Assembly: GCA_017537045.1 (NCBI GenBank)
Contig: JAFYLN010000168.1
Span: forward strand, 1 to 24,363
DNA from: Oscillospiraceae bacterium
Lineage (GTDB): Bacteria > Bacillota_A > Clostridia > Oscillospirales > Oscillospiraceae
Direction of reading: 5' to 3'
Length of the DNA: 24,363 bases
Of this stretch, positions 16,382 to 24,221 are shown piece by piece; the first letter of the stretch is position 1; each line of letters begins with the position of its first letter. A program made the position numbers and the translations under genes. The notes beneath the pieces are model-generated. The model was given only the letters and a program-made list of their open reading frames with translations, had not been told where the DNA came from and did no database searches.

Positions 16382-16911
16382 AAACTACCCAAATTCTGAT
16401 TGCAGGCTTCGGCGGCCAGGGTGTCCTGTTTGCCGGAAAGTTTTTGGCCTACAAGGGTCTTGTGCAGGATAAGCAGGTTTCCTGGCTGCCCTCCTACGGC
16501 CCCGAGATGCGCGGCGGCACCGCCAACTGCTCCGTCATCATTTCCGATACCCCCGTTGGCTCCCCCATCATCACCACCCCCGATGTGCTGATCGCCATGA
16601 ATCTGCCAAGTCTGACCAAGTTTGTGGATACGGTTGCACCCGGCGGCAAGATTATCATCGACTCCACGCTGATTGATGTGAAGGTTCAGCGCAATGACGT
16701 GGAAGTGTTCTATGTTCCTGCCACCCAGATGGCAAAGGACGCCGGCTTCTCTACCCTTGCCAACATGATCCTGACCGGTAAGGTTCTGAAGGAGACCGAT
16801 GCTGTCAGTTTCGATGGCAACAAGGAAACGCTGGAATCCTTTATTCCCGCCAAAAAAGCAAACCTGATCGACATCAACTGTCAGGCTCTGCAGACAGGTT
16901 ACGATTACTAA
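16378..16911 (+). CDS. vorC: 2-oxoacid:ferredoxin oxidoreductase, gamma subunit
   Basis: 177 residues with GFGGQG (10-15) near the N-terminus and [11 protein letters not shown] (39-49), both typical of the gamma (CoA-interacting) subunit. ATG 16378 overlaps the beta stop by four bases and is preceded by AAAGGAGG within the end of the beta gene. A longer frame starting at 16300 lies wholly inside the beta gene and is rejected. It completes the alpha-beta-gamma-delta set. Confidence 0.92.
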   Translation: MKTTQILIAGFGGQGVLFAGKFLAYKGLVQDKQVSWLPSYGPEMRGGTANCSVIISDTPVGSPIITTPDVLIAMNLPSLTKFVDTVAPGGKIIIDSTLIDVKVQRNDVEVFYVPATQMAKDAGFSTLANMILTGKVLKETDAVSFDGNKETLESFIPAKKANLIDINCQALQTGYDY

Positions 16912-16916
16912 AAATT

Positions 16917-16959
16917 GGGGCCATTGCGAGCCAGTGACCACACTGGCGTGGCAATCCCC
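16917..16959. repeat. Long hairpin with CCAGTG/CACTGG core between vorC and ilvE
   Basis: GGGG-CC-ATTGC-GAG-CCAGTG, loop ACCA, then CACTGG-CGTG-GCAAT-CCCC folds into an extended hairpin. The core matches the palindrome at 67-82. No T-run follows, so it is more likely a dispersed repeat or an mRNA-processing site than a terminator. It separates ilvE from the rest of the operon. Confidence 0.6.
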
Positions 16960-16981
16960 ATCTTAAAAAGGAGCAGTCACT

Positions 16982-18055
16982 ATGCTTGATATTAAGGTTA
17001 CCAAAACCACCGAGCCTAAGGCCAAGCCCGCCAAGGGTCAGAAGCTGGGTTTCGGCAAGATCTTCACGGATCACATGTTTGTTATGAACTACACCGAGGG
17101 AAAGGGCTGGCATGATCCCCGCATCGAGCCGTTTCACAACATTTCCCTTTCCCCCGCTGCCATGGTCTACCACTATGGTCAGGAAATGTTTGAGGGTCTG
17201 AAAGCCTATAAGGGCGAGGACGGCAGTGTTTACCTGTTCCGTCCTGACATGAACGCCAAGCGCACCAATTCCACCAATGACCGTCTGGTGATTCCCCAGA
17301 TCCCCGTGGAGGATTTCGTGCAGGCTGTCAGCGCTGTGGTCGATGTGGACCGGGACTGGATCCCCACCGAGCCCGGTACCTCCCTGTACATCCGTCCCTT
17401 CATCATCGCAACCGATGAGTTCCTGGGTGTTGCGCCCTCTAAAACCTACCTGTTCATGGTCATTCTCTCTCCCTCCGGTGCTTACTACGAAAGCGGTCTG
17501 GCACCTGTGGGTATCTGGATTGAGGATGAGTATGTCCGCGCAGTCCGCGGTGGTATCGGCTTTGCCAAGACCGGCGGCAACTACGCTGCTTCCCTGATCG
17601 CCCAGCAGAAGGCACACGACGCTGGCTACTCTCAGGTTCTGTGGCTGGACGGCGTGGAGCGCAAGTACATTGAGGAAGTCGGTGCCATGAACATCTTCTT
17701 CAAGATCGCCGGCAAGGTAGTTACCCCCAGCCTGAACGGCTCCATCCTGCCCGGTATCACCCGCAACTCCGTGCTGCAGCTGTGCCGTGACTGGGGTTAC
17801 GAGGTAGAAGAGCGCAAGATCTCTGCTGACGAACTGCTGGAAGCACAGGCAAACGGCACACTGGAGGAGTGCTTCGGCACCGGCACCGCTGCTGTCATCT
17901 CCCCTGTGGGCAAACTGCGCTACAAGGATGATGTTATGACCATCTGCGGCGGCGAGATCGGCACGCTCAGCCAGAAGCTGTACGACACCATCACCGGCAT
18001 TCAGACCGGCAAGCTCCCCGACGAAAACGGCTGGAGAGTTAAGGTCGGCGAATAA
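16982..18055 (+). CDS. ilvE: Branched-chain amino acid aminotransferase
   Basis: 357 residues of fold-type IV PLP aminotransferases, BCAT subgroup. The PLP lysine is Lys196 in GFAKTGGNYAAS. Other family segments are YGQEMFEGLKAY (65-76), LYIRPF (135-140), VLWLDGVERKYIEEVG and the late FGTGTAA that holds the cofactor phosphate. It transfers amino groups between glutamate and the 2-oxoacids of Ile, Val and Leu. The start ATG 16982 follows AAGGAG. Lying last in the VOR run and before a strong terminator, it would take the 2-oxoacid made by VOR in the reductive direction to the amino acid. It could instead be transcribed in part on its own, but no promoter is obvious in the 70-base gap. Confidence 0.95.
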   Translation: MLDIKVTKTTEPKAKPAKGQKLGFGKIFTDHMFVMNYTEGKGWHDPRIEPFHNISLSPAAMVYHYGQEMFEGLKAYKGEDGSVYLFRPDMNAKRTNSTNDRLVIPQIPVEDFVQAVSAVVDVDRDWIPTEPGTSLYIRPFIIATDEFLGVAPSKTYLFMVILSPSGAYYESGLAPVGIWIEDEYVRAVRGGIGFAKTGGNYAASLIAQQKAHDAGYSQVLWLDGVERKYIEEVGAMNIFFKIAGKVVTPSLNGSILPGITRNSVLQLCRDWGYEVEERKISADELLEAQANGTLEECFGTGTAAVISPVGKLRYKDDVMTICGGEIGTLSQKLYDTITGIQTGKLPDENGWRVKVGE

Positions 18056-18069
18056 TCTGCCATGTTCAG

Positions 18070-18096
18070 AGGCGGCTCAAAATGAGCCGCCTTTTT
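18070..18096 (+). terminator. Terminator of the VOR/ilvE operon
   Basis: AGGCGGCTCA (18070-18079) pairs with TGAGCCGCCT (18083-18092) across AAA, followed by TTTT. It is the first clear intrinsic terminator downstream of the T-box leader ending at 11235. Confidence 0.9.
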
Positions 18097-18108
18097 CTTA
18101 CTTTTTTC

Positions 18109-18138
18109 TTGCACTTTTTCTGTGGGTTATGGTACAAT
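18109..18138 (+). promoter_or_regulatory. Promoter of the MATE transporter gene
   Basis: TTGCAC (18109-18114), 18-base spacer, TACAAT (18133-18138). It lies directly downstream of the ilvE terminator and upstream of the GTG start. Confidence 0.65.
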
Positions 18139-18171
18139 AAAAGAGATATTATACAGAAAGAAGCGATTTTT

Positions 18172-19566
18172 GTGAGTAGAAATGCACAATCTCCGGAGCA
18201 GCGCCGGAATATGCTGCTCAATGAGCCCATTTCCCGTCTCATCCCCAAAATGGCCATTCCCACCATTGTGGCTTTTTTGATCAACTCTATCTATTCTCTG
18301 GCAGATACCTATTTCGTCAGTTCTTTGGGCACAAATGCCACCGCTGCAGTCAGCGTCAATGCTTCTTTGGATCAGTTGATCATGATGTGTGGATCCATGC
18401 TGGCTGTGGGTGCCAACAGCTATATTGCCCGGTTACTCGGCGAAGGCAACGAAAAGAAAGCCAGCCAGGTTCTTTCCACTGCATTTTTCACCGCCATGGG
18501 TATCGGTTCCCTGCTGATGGTTTTCGGTAATATTTTTATGGTTCCCATGGTGCGGCTGCTGGGTGCCACGCCCACCTGTGAGCAGTATTCCATTGATTAT
18601 GCCACCTACGTGCTGTTTGCCGCGCCGTTCATGGCTGCCAATTTCGTCATGAACCAGTGTCTGCGCAGCGAGGGCAGTGCCACCCTCTCTATGATCGGCA
18701 TGGGCTTCGGCGGTATTCTGAACGTGATTCTCGATCCGATCTTCATTATGCCCTGGGGTCTGAACATGGGCGTTGCCGGCGCTTCCCTGGCGACCGCCAT
18801 TTCAAAGTGGGTCTCCTTCTCCATCCTGATCTTCCCCTATATCACCCGCCGGAGTTTGCTGCACCTGTCCATCCGCAATTTCCATCCCAGCAAGGACATT
18901 GTCACAAAGGTTGTCTCCGTTGGTTCTTCCTCCATGTTCCGCAACTGTCTGGCTGTGGTTTCCGCCATCATGCTCAATTCCATTGCAGGCAGCATTTCCG
19001 ACTCTGTGCTTGCTGCTGTGGGCGTGTGCAACAAGGTCATGATGTTCCCCTTCTCCATCATTCTGGGCTTCGGCACCGGCTTCCAACCCGTTGCAGGCTT
19101 CAACTGGGGTGCAAAGCGGTACGACCGGGTGCAGGAGAGTTACAAATTCTGTACAAAGGTTGCCCTTATCGGCTCCATTGCCATGGCACTCATCGTGGGC
19201 ATCTTTGCAGATACCTTTGTGGTGCTTTTTGCAGGCAGCGATGCCGAGATGCGCCGCATCGGTGTGATCTGCATGCTATCCCAGTGCATCGCACTGCCTG
19301 CACACGCATGGGTTGCAGTTGTCAACATGCTCTGCGCAGGCCTTGGCAATGCCAAGGGCGCACTGGTGCTGTCCACCGCCCGGCAGGGCACCTGCTTCCT
19401 GCCTGTGCTGTACCCGCTGGCCCTCCTCTTCGGTGCTTACGGCATCGCCTGCGTCCAGGCCCTGGCCGATATTCTTTCCCTGCTTCTGGCAGCTCCCATT
19501 CTGCGGAAAACAATCAAATCCATTGCGCTGGCACAACAGCAGCTTCTTGCAGAGCAGGAAAACTAA
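18172..19566 (+). CDS. MATE family efflux transporter
   Basis: 464 residues, the normal MATE length, with about 12 hydrophobic segments in two similar halves (first half beginning ISRLIPKMAIPTIVAFLINS, second near residue 235 after a basic loop). MATE proteins export drugs or metabolites in exchange for Na+ or H+. The GTG at 18172 is favoured because it follows AGAAAGAAG and lies 34 bases after the -10 box; a longer frame from 18082 runs back through the ilvE terminator and promoter. An ATG at 18211 would remove 13 residues and cannot be excluded. Substrate unknown. It shares a convergent terminator with the amidohydrolase gene. Confidence 0.9.
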   Translation: MSRNAQSPEQRRNMLLNEPISRLIPKMAIPTIVAFLINSIYSLADTYFVSSLGTNATAAVSVNASLDQLIMMCGSMLAVGANSYIARLLGEGNEKKASQVLSTAFFTAMGIGSLLMVFGNIFMVPMVRLLGATPTCEQYSIDYATYVLFAAPFMAANFVMNQCLRSEGSATLSMIGMGFGGILNVILDPIFIMPWGLNMGVAGASLATAISKWVSFSILIFPYITRRSLLHLSIRNFHPSKDIVTKVVSVGSSSMFRNCLAVVSAIMLNSIAGSISDSVLAAVGVCNKVMMFPFSIILGFGTGFQPVAGFNWGAKRYDRVQESYKFCTKVALIGSIAMALIVGIFADTFVVLFAGSDAEMRRIGVICMLSQCIALPAHAWVAVVNMLCAGLGNAKGALVLSTARQGTCFLPVLYPLALLFGAYGIACVQALADILSLLLAAPILRKTIKSIALAQQQLLAEQEN

Positions 19567-19570
19567 GCAA

Positions 19571-19608
19571 AAAATATCAGGCGCATCCGGATGGATGCGC
19601 CTGTTTCA
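19571..19608. terminator. Shared convergent terminator (MATE and amidohydrolase)
   Basis: CAGGCGCATCC (19578-19588) pairs with GGATGCGCCTG (19593-19603) over GGAT. On the plus strand TTTC follows; on the minus strand a longer T-run (ATATTTTTT) follows, so it serves both converging genes and is stronger for the minus one. Confidence 0.8.
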
Positions 19609-20394
19609 TTACAGTTTTAAAATGCGTTCGGCGGTTTTGTGACTGATCTGTTCGAACTGCTCGTCGGTCAGTTTCAGTTGCAGAAACCGCTTTGTTTCGG
19701 GAACGGGATCCCAGAGGGGATAGTCCGTGCCGAAGGCCATGCGTTCGGCACCATAGATATTGATAAACTTCTCCGCGATACCGTCCTCCATGAACATCAT
19801 GGAACTGGAAACATCGAAGATGCAGTCCTTATCGTGCAGGCACTCATAAGCAGTTTCATACATGCTGTAGCCGCCGAAGTGGGCGGCAATGACCTGCAGA
19901 TGCGGAAAATTATCCAGTATACGGCGCAGCCGTGCGGGATGGGAATAGTCATAGCGTTTATCGCCCATGTGCAATATCACAGGCAGCTTCCCCTCCAGCA
20001 TTTCATAAGCCGGGAAAAGGCGGGGGTCGTCAATGGCAAAGACCTGAGAATCGGGGTGCATTTTCAGACCCCGCAGCCCCTTATCCATGATATACTGCAC
20101 TTCGTCCGTGATTCCTTCCATAGCGGCATGGATCGTGCCGAAGCCCAGAAAACGGGGCTCTTTTTCCAGTTGTTCCAGAATAAAATCGTTGATATGGCGG
20201 GTGCGCTCCGGCCGCATGGACACGGGCAGGATCAGAAAGCGATCGATACCGGCTTTGGTGCCCCGCTCCAGTAGCGTCTGGGCGGTGCCATCCATTTCGT
20301 CAGTGCCCAGCTCATAGAACTCGCGGATACTGGCCGCTGCCTTGCGGGCAATTGCCGGCGGATAAATATGGGTATGGATGTCAATGAGTTTCAT
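19609..20394 (-). CDS. Amidohydrolase-2 family TIM-barrel metal-dependent hydrolase
   Basis: 261 residues with the ACMSD-like amidohydrolase-2 signatures: DIHTHIYP (5-12, HxH metal site), GLKMHP, HMGD, AHFGG and GTDYP (catalytic Asp). Members hydrolyse or decarboxylate small carboxylic substrates; nothing in the sequence fixes which. It is a single-gene unit with ribosome binding site AGAGG and its own promoter, divergent from the nitroreductase gene. All metal-binding motifs look intact. Confidence 0.85.
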   Translation of the reverse strand: MKLIDIHTHIYPPAIARKAAASIREFYELGTDEMDGTAQTLLERGTKAGIDRFLILPVSMRPERTRHINDFILEQLEKEPRFLGFGTIHAAMEGITDEVQYIMDKGLRGLKMHPDSQVFAIDDPRLFPAYEMLEGKLPVILHMGDKRYDYSHPARLRRILDNFPHLQVIAAHFGGYSMYETAYECLHDKDCIFDVSSSMMFMEDGIAEKFINIYGAERMAFGTDYPLWDPVPETKRFLQLKLTDEQFEQISHKTAERILKL

Positions 20395-20422
20395 GCTTTC
20401 GCCTCTGCAATTTGTTTTTTAC

Positions 20423-20450
20423 ATTATAGCACGCAGACACAAAAATGCAA
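20423..20450 (-). promoter_or_regulatory. Promoter of the amidohydrolase gene
   Basis: On the minus strand: TTGCAT (20450-20445), 16-base spacer, TATAAT (20428-20423) preceded by TGC. It is back to back with the nitroreductase promoter, with 18 bases between the -35 boxes. Confidence 0.7.
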
Positions 20451-20468
20451 TATTCCCTCGAAGATTGG

Positions 20469-20497
20469 TTGCATCTATGGCAATTTTTCGCTATAAT
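20469..20497 (+). promoter_or_regulatory. Promoter of the nitroreductase gene
   Basis: TTGCAT (20469-20474), 17-base spacer, TATAAT (20492-20497). The same -35 hexamer appears in the divergent amidohydrolase promoter, so the two could share a regulator. Confidence 0.75.
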
Positions 20498-20521
20498 ATA
20501 AAACAAAACGGAGGTATTACC

Positions 20522-21046
20522 ATGAATTTTATGGAAATTGCGCACAGTCGCCAGTCCTGCCGCGCTTATGATGAGACACGGGATGTGGAACCGGAGAAGA
20601 TCACTGCTATGCTGGAGGCCGCAAGGCTTGCTCCCTCTGCCTGTAACGGTCAGCCCTATCATTTTACTGTCTGCCGCGCAGAAGCAGCAAAAGAAGTTGC
20701 GAAAGCCACTGCAGGCCTGGGTATGAATAAGTTCGCAGTGCAGGCACCGGTGCTGATCGTGGTTTCCGAGATGCCCTATGTCAAAACTGCTGCTATGGGT
20801 GCAAAGGTCAAAGGTAACGACTACCGCTCCATGGATATCGGCATCGCGGTGGCCTACCTGACTGCTGAGGCAACTGCGCAGGGACTTGGAACCTGTATCT
20901 TAGGTTGGCTGGACGATGCTAAGATCCGCAAGATCTGCGGTCTTGACCAGCCGGTACGGCTTGTTATCACAGTTGGCTATCCCAAGGACGAAACCGTGCG
21001 CCCTAAAAAACGGAAGGATCTTGCTGACCTTGTGAGCGAAATATAA
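20522..21046 (+). CDS. Nitroreductase family FMN oxidoreductase
   Basis: 174 residues, a short member of the FMN-dependent nitroreductase family. N-terminal SRQSCRAYDE (9-18) matches the FMN-phosphate contact (usually RRSxRxF), APSACNGQPYHF is the APSxxNxQPW-like segment, and a late GLGTCILGW loop follows. It probably reduces quinones, nitro groups or flavin using NAD(P)H. The ATG at 20522 follows CGGAGG with good spacing; a longer frame from 20378 overlaps the divergent gene and its promoter and is rejected. The natural substrate is unknown. A MITE-like repeat begins 11 bases after the stop codon. Confidence 0.9.
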   Translation: MNFMEIAHSRQSCRAYDETRDVEPEKITAMLEAARLAPSACNGQPYHFTVCRAEAAKEVAKATAGLGMNKFAVQAPVLIVVSEMPYVKTAAMGAKVKGNDYRSMDIGIAVAYLTAEATAQGLGTCILGWLDDAKIRKICGLDQPVRLVITVGYPKDETVRPKKRKDLADLVSEI

Positions 21047-21056
21047 TCGGGATTGT

Positions 21057-21234
21057 AAATTTCAGTTTGTCGTACAGTCTTACAATGATCTCGTAGGGGC
21101 GGCGACCCGCCGCCCGGCGGTACAATGTTACGAATTCGCCGAAATCCAATGCGAATTCGCAACATTCTGCTGCGCGGGCGACCAATGGTCGCCCCTACAT
21201 TATCTACGGCACACAGTGCGATAAACATCAATTT
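21057..21234 (-). repeat. MITE-like repeat, copy C (inverted)
   Basis: 178 bases, reverse orientation relative to copies A and B and closest to copy B. The ends are AAATTTCAGTTTGTCG on the left and the complement of AAATTGATGTTTATCG on the right. The same three internal hairpins are present. Like the other two copies it starts just after a gene's stop codon. Confidence 0.85.
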
Positions 21235-21251
21235 GTCTCTTTGATTCTTTA

Positions 21252-21280
21252 TTGATTTCTTGGGCAAACAATGGTAGGAT
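21252..21280 (+). promoter_or_regulatory. Promoter of the GPH symporter gene
   Basis: TTGATT (21252-21257), 17-base spacer, TAGGAT (21275-21280), with a second -10-like GATAAT overlapping at 21278. Moderate match; it lies 18 bases past the repeat. Confidence 0.55.
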
Positions 21281-21318
21281 AATACACAGAAAAACCTCAA
21301 AAACAGGAGGCTCTGAAT

Positions 21319-22725
21319 ATGAACAGAATCCAGCCGCAATACATGACCACACAGAAGGAACGGCTTTCCTACTGGACTTACTTCGTCGGTCAGAACGTCT
21401 ATTACAACATTACCTTCATCTATTTGTCTGCCTATCTTGCCATGCAGGGTATTGCCCTGTGGAAGGTCTCGCTGGTACTGCTGATCGTAAAGATCTGGGA
21501 TGCCGTCAATGATCCCATCTTCGGCTACATTTTCGACAAGGTCAAATTCAAGAATGGTCTGAAGAGCCTGCCATGGCTGCGCATTGCCGTGACCTTTATT
21601 CCGGTGGTGACCATCGCTGTGTTTGCCATTCCCAGCGGCTTTGGCGAGACCGGCAAGCTGGTCTGGTTTGCCGTTGCCTACCTGCTATGGGACACCATTT
21701 ACACCCTGACGGATGTGCCCGCCTACTCCATGCTCAACACCATGACCGACAATCTGGACGAGCGTAACCTGCTGCTGAGCGTCAACCGCGTGTTTTCCGG
21801 TGCCGGCTATCTGCTGTGCGTGGTGGTGATGCCGCTGCTGATTGGCAAAAGCTATGCCTTTGCAGTCATCGTGCTGTCCATCCTCAGTGCGCTGACCATG
21901 GTACCGCTTTGTATCTTCTGCAAGGAGCGCAACTATGACCCTGCCAAGGACGAGGGTGATTTCAGCTTTCAGCAGATGTTTACATATCTTCGCAGCAACA
22001 AGTATCTGCTGACCTATTACGGCGGCTACATGGCCACCGATGCTCTGAAAACCTCTGCCGCCACAACGTTATTTGTCTCCTTCTTCCTGTTTGGCAGTGA
22101 GCTGTACTCCATTTTACTGAATCTGCTGGGCATGGTTCCCGGTGTCATTGCCGCCATGCTGATGCCCACCATTCTGAAAAAGCTGGATAAGTTCAAGGTT
22201 CTGTTCTGGTGTAACATCATCAACATCATCTCCGGCTTTGTGATCTACTTTGCAGGTTACGAAAATCAGACGTTATTCCTGGTGCTGACCTGCATCCGGG
22301 CAATTCCCATGTGCCTTGTTGGTGTTCTGGCCTTCATGTTTACCCCCGACTGCGCCGAATATGGCCAGTTCAAATCCGGCATCAGCGCCAAGGGCATCAC
22401 CTTCGCCATCCAGACCTTCTCCGTCAAGATCACCGGCGCTGTCTCCTCTGCGCTGGCTCTGTTCCTGCTGGGCCTGTTCGCTTTCCCCGAGATTGAAACC
22501 AACAGCTTTGCCGAGCTGGCTGCCATGAACATTCAGCTGAGTGCACAGGCAACCAGCGGCCTGTGGATCGTGTATGCACTGGTTCCCGTCATCGGTATGG
22601 TCATTTCCACCTTCTTCTATCTGGGCTACAAACTCAACGACAAGGATGTGCAGATCATGGCAAAGTGCAACTCCGGCGAGATCAGCCGCGAAGAAGCAGA
22701 AAAACTGCTGAGCAGAAAATATTGA
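21319..22725 (+). CDS. GPH family (MelB-like) sugar:cation symporter / MFS transporter
   Basis: 468 residues with about 12 membrane segments. The N-terminal KIWDAVNDPIFGYIFDK (about 54-70) is the GPH signature, matching the cation-binding aspartate region of MelB (DxxxDP). The family imports glycosides, pentosides or hexuronides with Na+ or H+. No glycosidase or regulator is next to it, so the substrate cannot be assigned. ATG 21319 follows ACAGGAGG. Single-gene unit closed by a strong terminator. Confidence 0.9.
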   Translation: MNRIQPQYMTTQKERLSYWTYFVGQNVYYNITFIYLSAYLAMQGIALWKVSLVLLIVKIWDAVNDPIFGYIFDKVKFKNGLKSLPWLRIAVTFIPVVTIAVFAIPSGFGETGKLVWFAVAYLLWDTIYTLTDVPAYSMLNTMTDNLDERNLLLSVNRVFSGAGYLLCVVVMPLLIGKSYAFAVIVLSILSALTMVPLCIFCKERNYDPAKDEGDFSFQQMFTYLRSNKYLLTYYGGYMATDALKTSAATTLFVSFFLFGSELYSILLNLLGMVPGVIAAMLMPTILKKLDKFKVLFWCNIINIISGFVIYFAGYENQTLFLVLTCIRAIPMCLVGVLAFMFTPDCAEYGQFKSGISAKGITFAIQTFSVKITGAVSSALALFLLGLFAFPEIETNSFAELAAMNIQLSAQATSGLWIVYALVPVIGMVISTFFYLGYKLNDKDVQIMAKCNSGEISREEAEKLLSRKY

Positions 22726-22732
22726 TTTCCAC

Positions 22733-22762
22733 AAAAAATGCCGCCTGCGGGCGGCATTTTTT
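22733..22762 (+). terminator. Terminator of the GPH symporter gene
   Basis: AAAAAATGCCGCC (22733-22745) pairs perfectly with GGCGGCATTTTTT (22750-22762) over a four-base loop. Confidence 0.9.
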
Positions 22763-22854
22763 AACTGTATCTTTGCTCTTCCTGTGATAAAATTTTCCGT
22801 GATCGCGCCGTTTCGAACTGAAACTGCGGCGCAATAGAAACGGAGGATCTTTCT

Positions 22855-23976
22855 ATGGAAGTATTAATTCAAAATTTCCAGTACATCACCTGGCAGATGC
22901 TGGTTATGTGGGCCATCGGCGGCACTCTGATCTATCTGGCAATTGTCAAGCAGATGGAACCCACCCTGCTGCTGCCCATGGGCTTCGGTGCGATTCTGGT
23001 TAATCTGCCCGTCGCTGTTGAGGGTACCGGCGTGCAGCACGTTCTGGAGACGCTGTTTTCCATTGGTATCGCAGGTGCGGAGCTGTTCCCTCTGATGCTG
23101 TTCATCGGCATCGGTGCTATGATTGATTTCCAGCCCCTGCTGACTAACCCCAAGCTGATGATCTTCGGCGCAGCCGCACAGTTCGGCATCTTCTTTACGC
23201 TGGCTGCCGCATCCCTGCTGGGCTTCGAGATTCAGGACGCTGCATCCATCGCCATCATCGGCGCTGCTGACGGTCCCACCTCTATCTTCGTTGCAACGGA
23301 GCTGGGTTCCAAGTACTTAGGTGCCATTATGGTGGCTGCTTACTCCTATATGGCGCTGGTGCCCCTGATTCAGCCGCCCATCATCAAGCTGTGCACTACC
23401 AAGGCAGAGCGCCGCATTAAGATGCAGTATAAGGGTAAGCCTGTTGCCAAGTCCACCAAGATTCTGTTCCCCATCATCGTGACTGTCATTGTCGGTCTGG
23501 TTGCTCCCGATGCCGTGGCTCTGATCGGCTTTTTGATGTTCGGCAATCTGATCCGCGAGTGCGGTGTCATGCAGTCCATCTCTGAAACCGCCCAGAACGC
23601 ACTGGCAAATCTGATTACCATTTTCCTTGGTATCACCATCGCCTCCCAGATGAAGGCTGCAGATTTCCTGCAGCTCGACACCCTGATCATCATCGGTCTG
23701 GGTCTGGTGGCATTCGTGTTTGATACCTTCGGCGGTATCATGGTTGCAAAGATCATGAATCTCTTTTCCAAGGAGGAAATCAATCCCATGATCGGCGCTG
23801 CCGGTATCTCCGCATTCCCCATGTCCGCCCGTGTGGTGCATAAGCTGGGTCTGGAGGAAGACAACCAGAACTTCCTGCTGATGCATTCCATCGGCGTCAA
23901 CGTTTCCGGCCAGATTGCATCCGTCATTGCGGGCGGTCTGATTCTGGCACTCGTCAAGGCTATGATTGGAGGTTAA
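22855..23976 (+). CDS. Na+-pumping carboxylic acid decarboxylase beta subunit (OadB/GcdB/MmdB family)
   Basis: 373 residues, the usual family length, highly hydrophobic. The conserved GAADGPTSIF (about 138-147) holds an Asp used in Na+ transport, and the C-terminal part has GISAFPMSARVVHKLG and HSIGVNVSGQIASVIAGG. The family couples decarboxylation of carboxybiotin to Na+ export. The alpha (carboxyltransferase) and biotin carrier genes are not in the window, so whether the partner acts on oxaloacetate, methylmalonyl-CoA or glutaconyl-CoA cannot be told. Start ATG 22855 follows CGGAGG. A small hairpin (GCGCC-GTTTC/GAAAC-GGCGC) lies in the leader at about 22806-22833. A 40-codon OadG-like gene follows after four bases. 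Confidence 0.9.
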   Translation: MEVLIQNFQYITWQMLVMWAIGGTLIYLAIVKQMEPTLLLPMGFGAILVNLPVAVEGTGVQHVLETLFSIGIAGAELFPLMLFIGIGAMIDFQPLLTNPKLMIFGAAAQFGIFFTLAAASLLGFEIQDAASIAIIGAADGPTSIFVATELGSKYLGAIMVAAYSYMALVPLIQPPIIKLCTTKAERRIKMQYKGKPVAKSTKILFPIIVTVIVGLVAPDAVALIGFLMFGNLIRECGVMQSISETAQNALANLITIFLGITIASQMKAADFLQLDTLIIIGLGLVAFVFDTFGGIMVAKIMNLFSKEEINPMIGAAGISAFPMSARVVHKLGLEEDNQNFLLMHSIGVNVSGQIASVIAGGLILALVKAMIGG

Positions 23977-23980
23977 GAGC

Positions 23981-24103
23981 ATGCGTGTTGATCTGTTGAT
24001 GGAAGCCCTCCCCGTAATGGGCACCGGTTATCTGGGTATCTTTATCGTCACCGGCATAATCATTGCTGTGGTAAGCCTGCTGACCAAGTTCACTTCCAGA
24101 TAA
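23981..24103 (+). CDS. OadG-related small membrane subunit
   Basis: A 40-residue product starting MRVDLLMEALPVMGTGYLGI with a single hydrophobic helix (about 15-33) and a basic tail ending FTSR. Size, a single helix and position directly after an OadB-family gene match the short gamma-like subunits that anchor and stabilise the pump. It starts four bases after the beta stop with GGAGG overlapping the end of that gene (23968-23972). It is too short for most gene finders. Confidence 0.8.
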   Translation: MRVDLLMEALPVMGTGYLGIFIVTGIIIAVVSLLTKFTSR

Positions 24104-24128
24104 TCATTTAAAAAGCCAATGTTTTGGA

Positions 24129-24167
24129 TACGGATTCCCACGGTCGCTACGCTCCCTCGGAATGACA
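24129..24167. repeat. Dispersed palindromic repeat fragment
   Basis: GGATTCCCACGG, a middle GTCGCTACGCTCCC and CGGAATGAC form an interrupted palindrome (ATTCC/GGAAT). Sequences of this style are common intergenic repeats in clostridial genomes. Only one copy is in the window, so the assignment is by resemblance. Confidence 0.4.
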
Positions 24168-24188
24168 TTGACTTTTTTGACACATTCA

Positions 24189-24220
24189 AAAACTCCCGGA
24201 ACGTTTGTTCCGGGAGTTTT
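24189..24220. terminator. Strong terminator between OadB unit and IS200 end
   Basis: AAAACTCCCGGAAC (24189-24202) pairs perfectly with GTTCCGGGAGTTTT (24207-24220) over GTTT. It would end the OadB/OadG transcript and also block read-through into the insertion sequence. Confidence 0.9.
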
Positions 24221-24221
24221 G

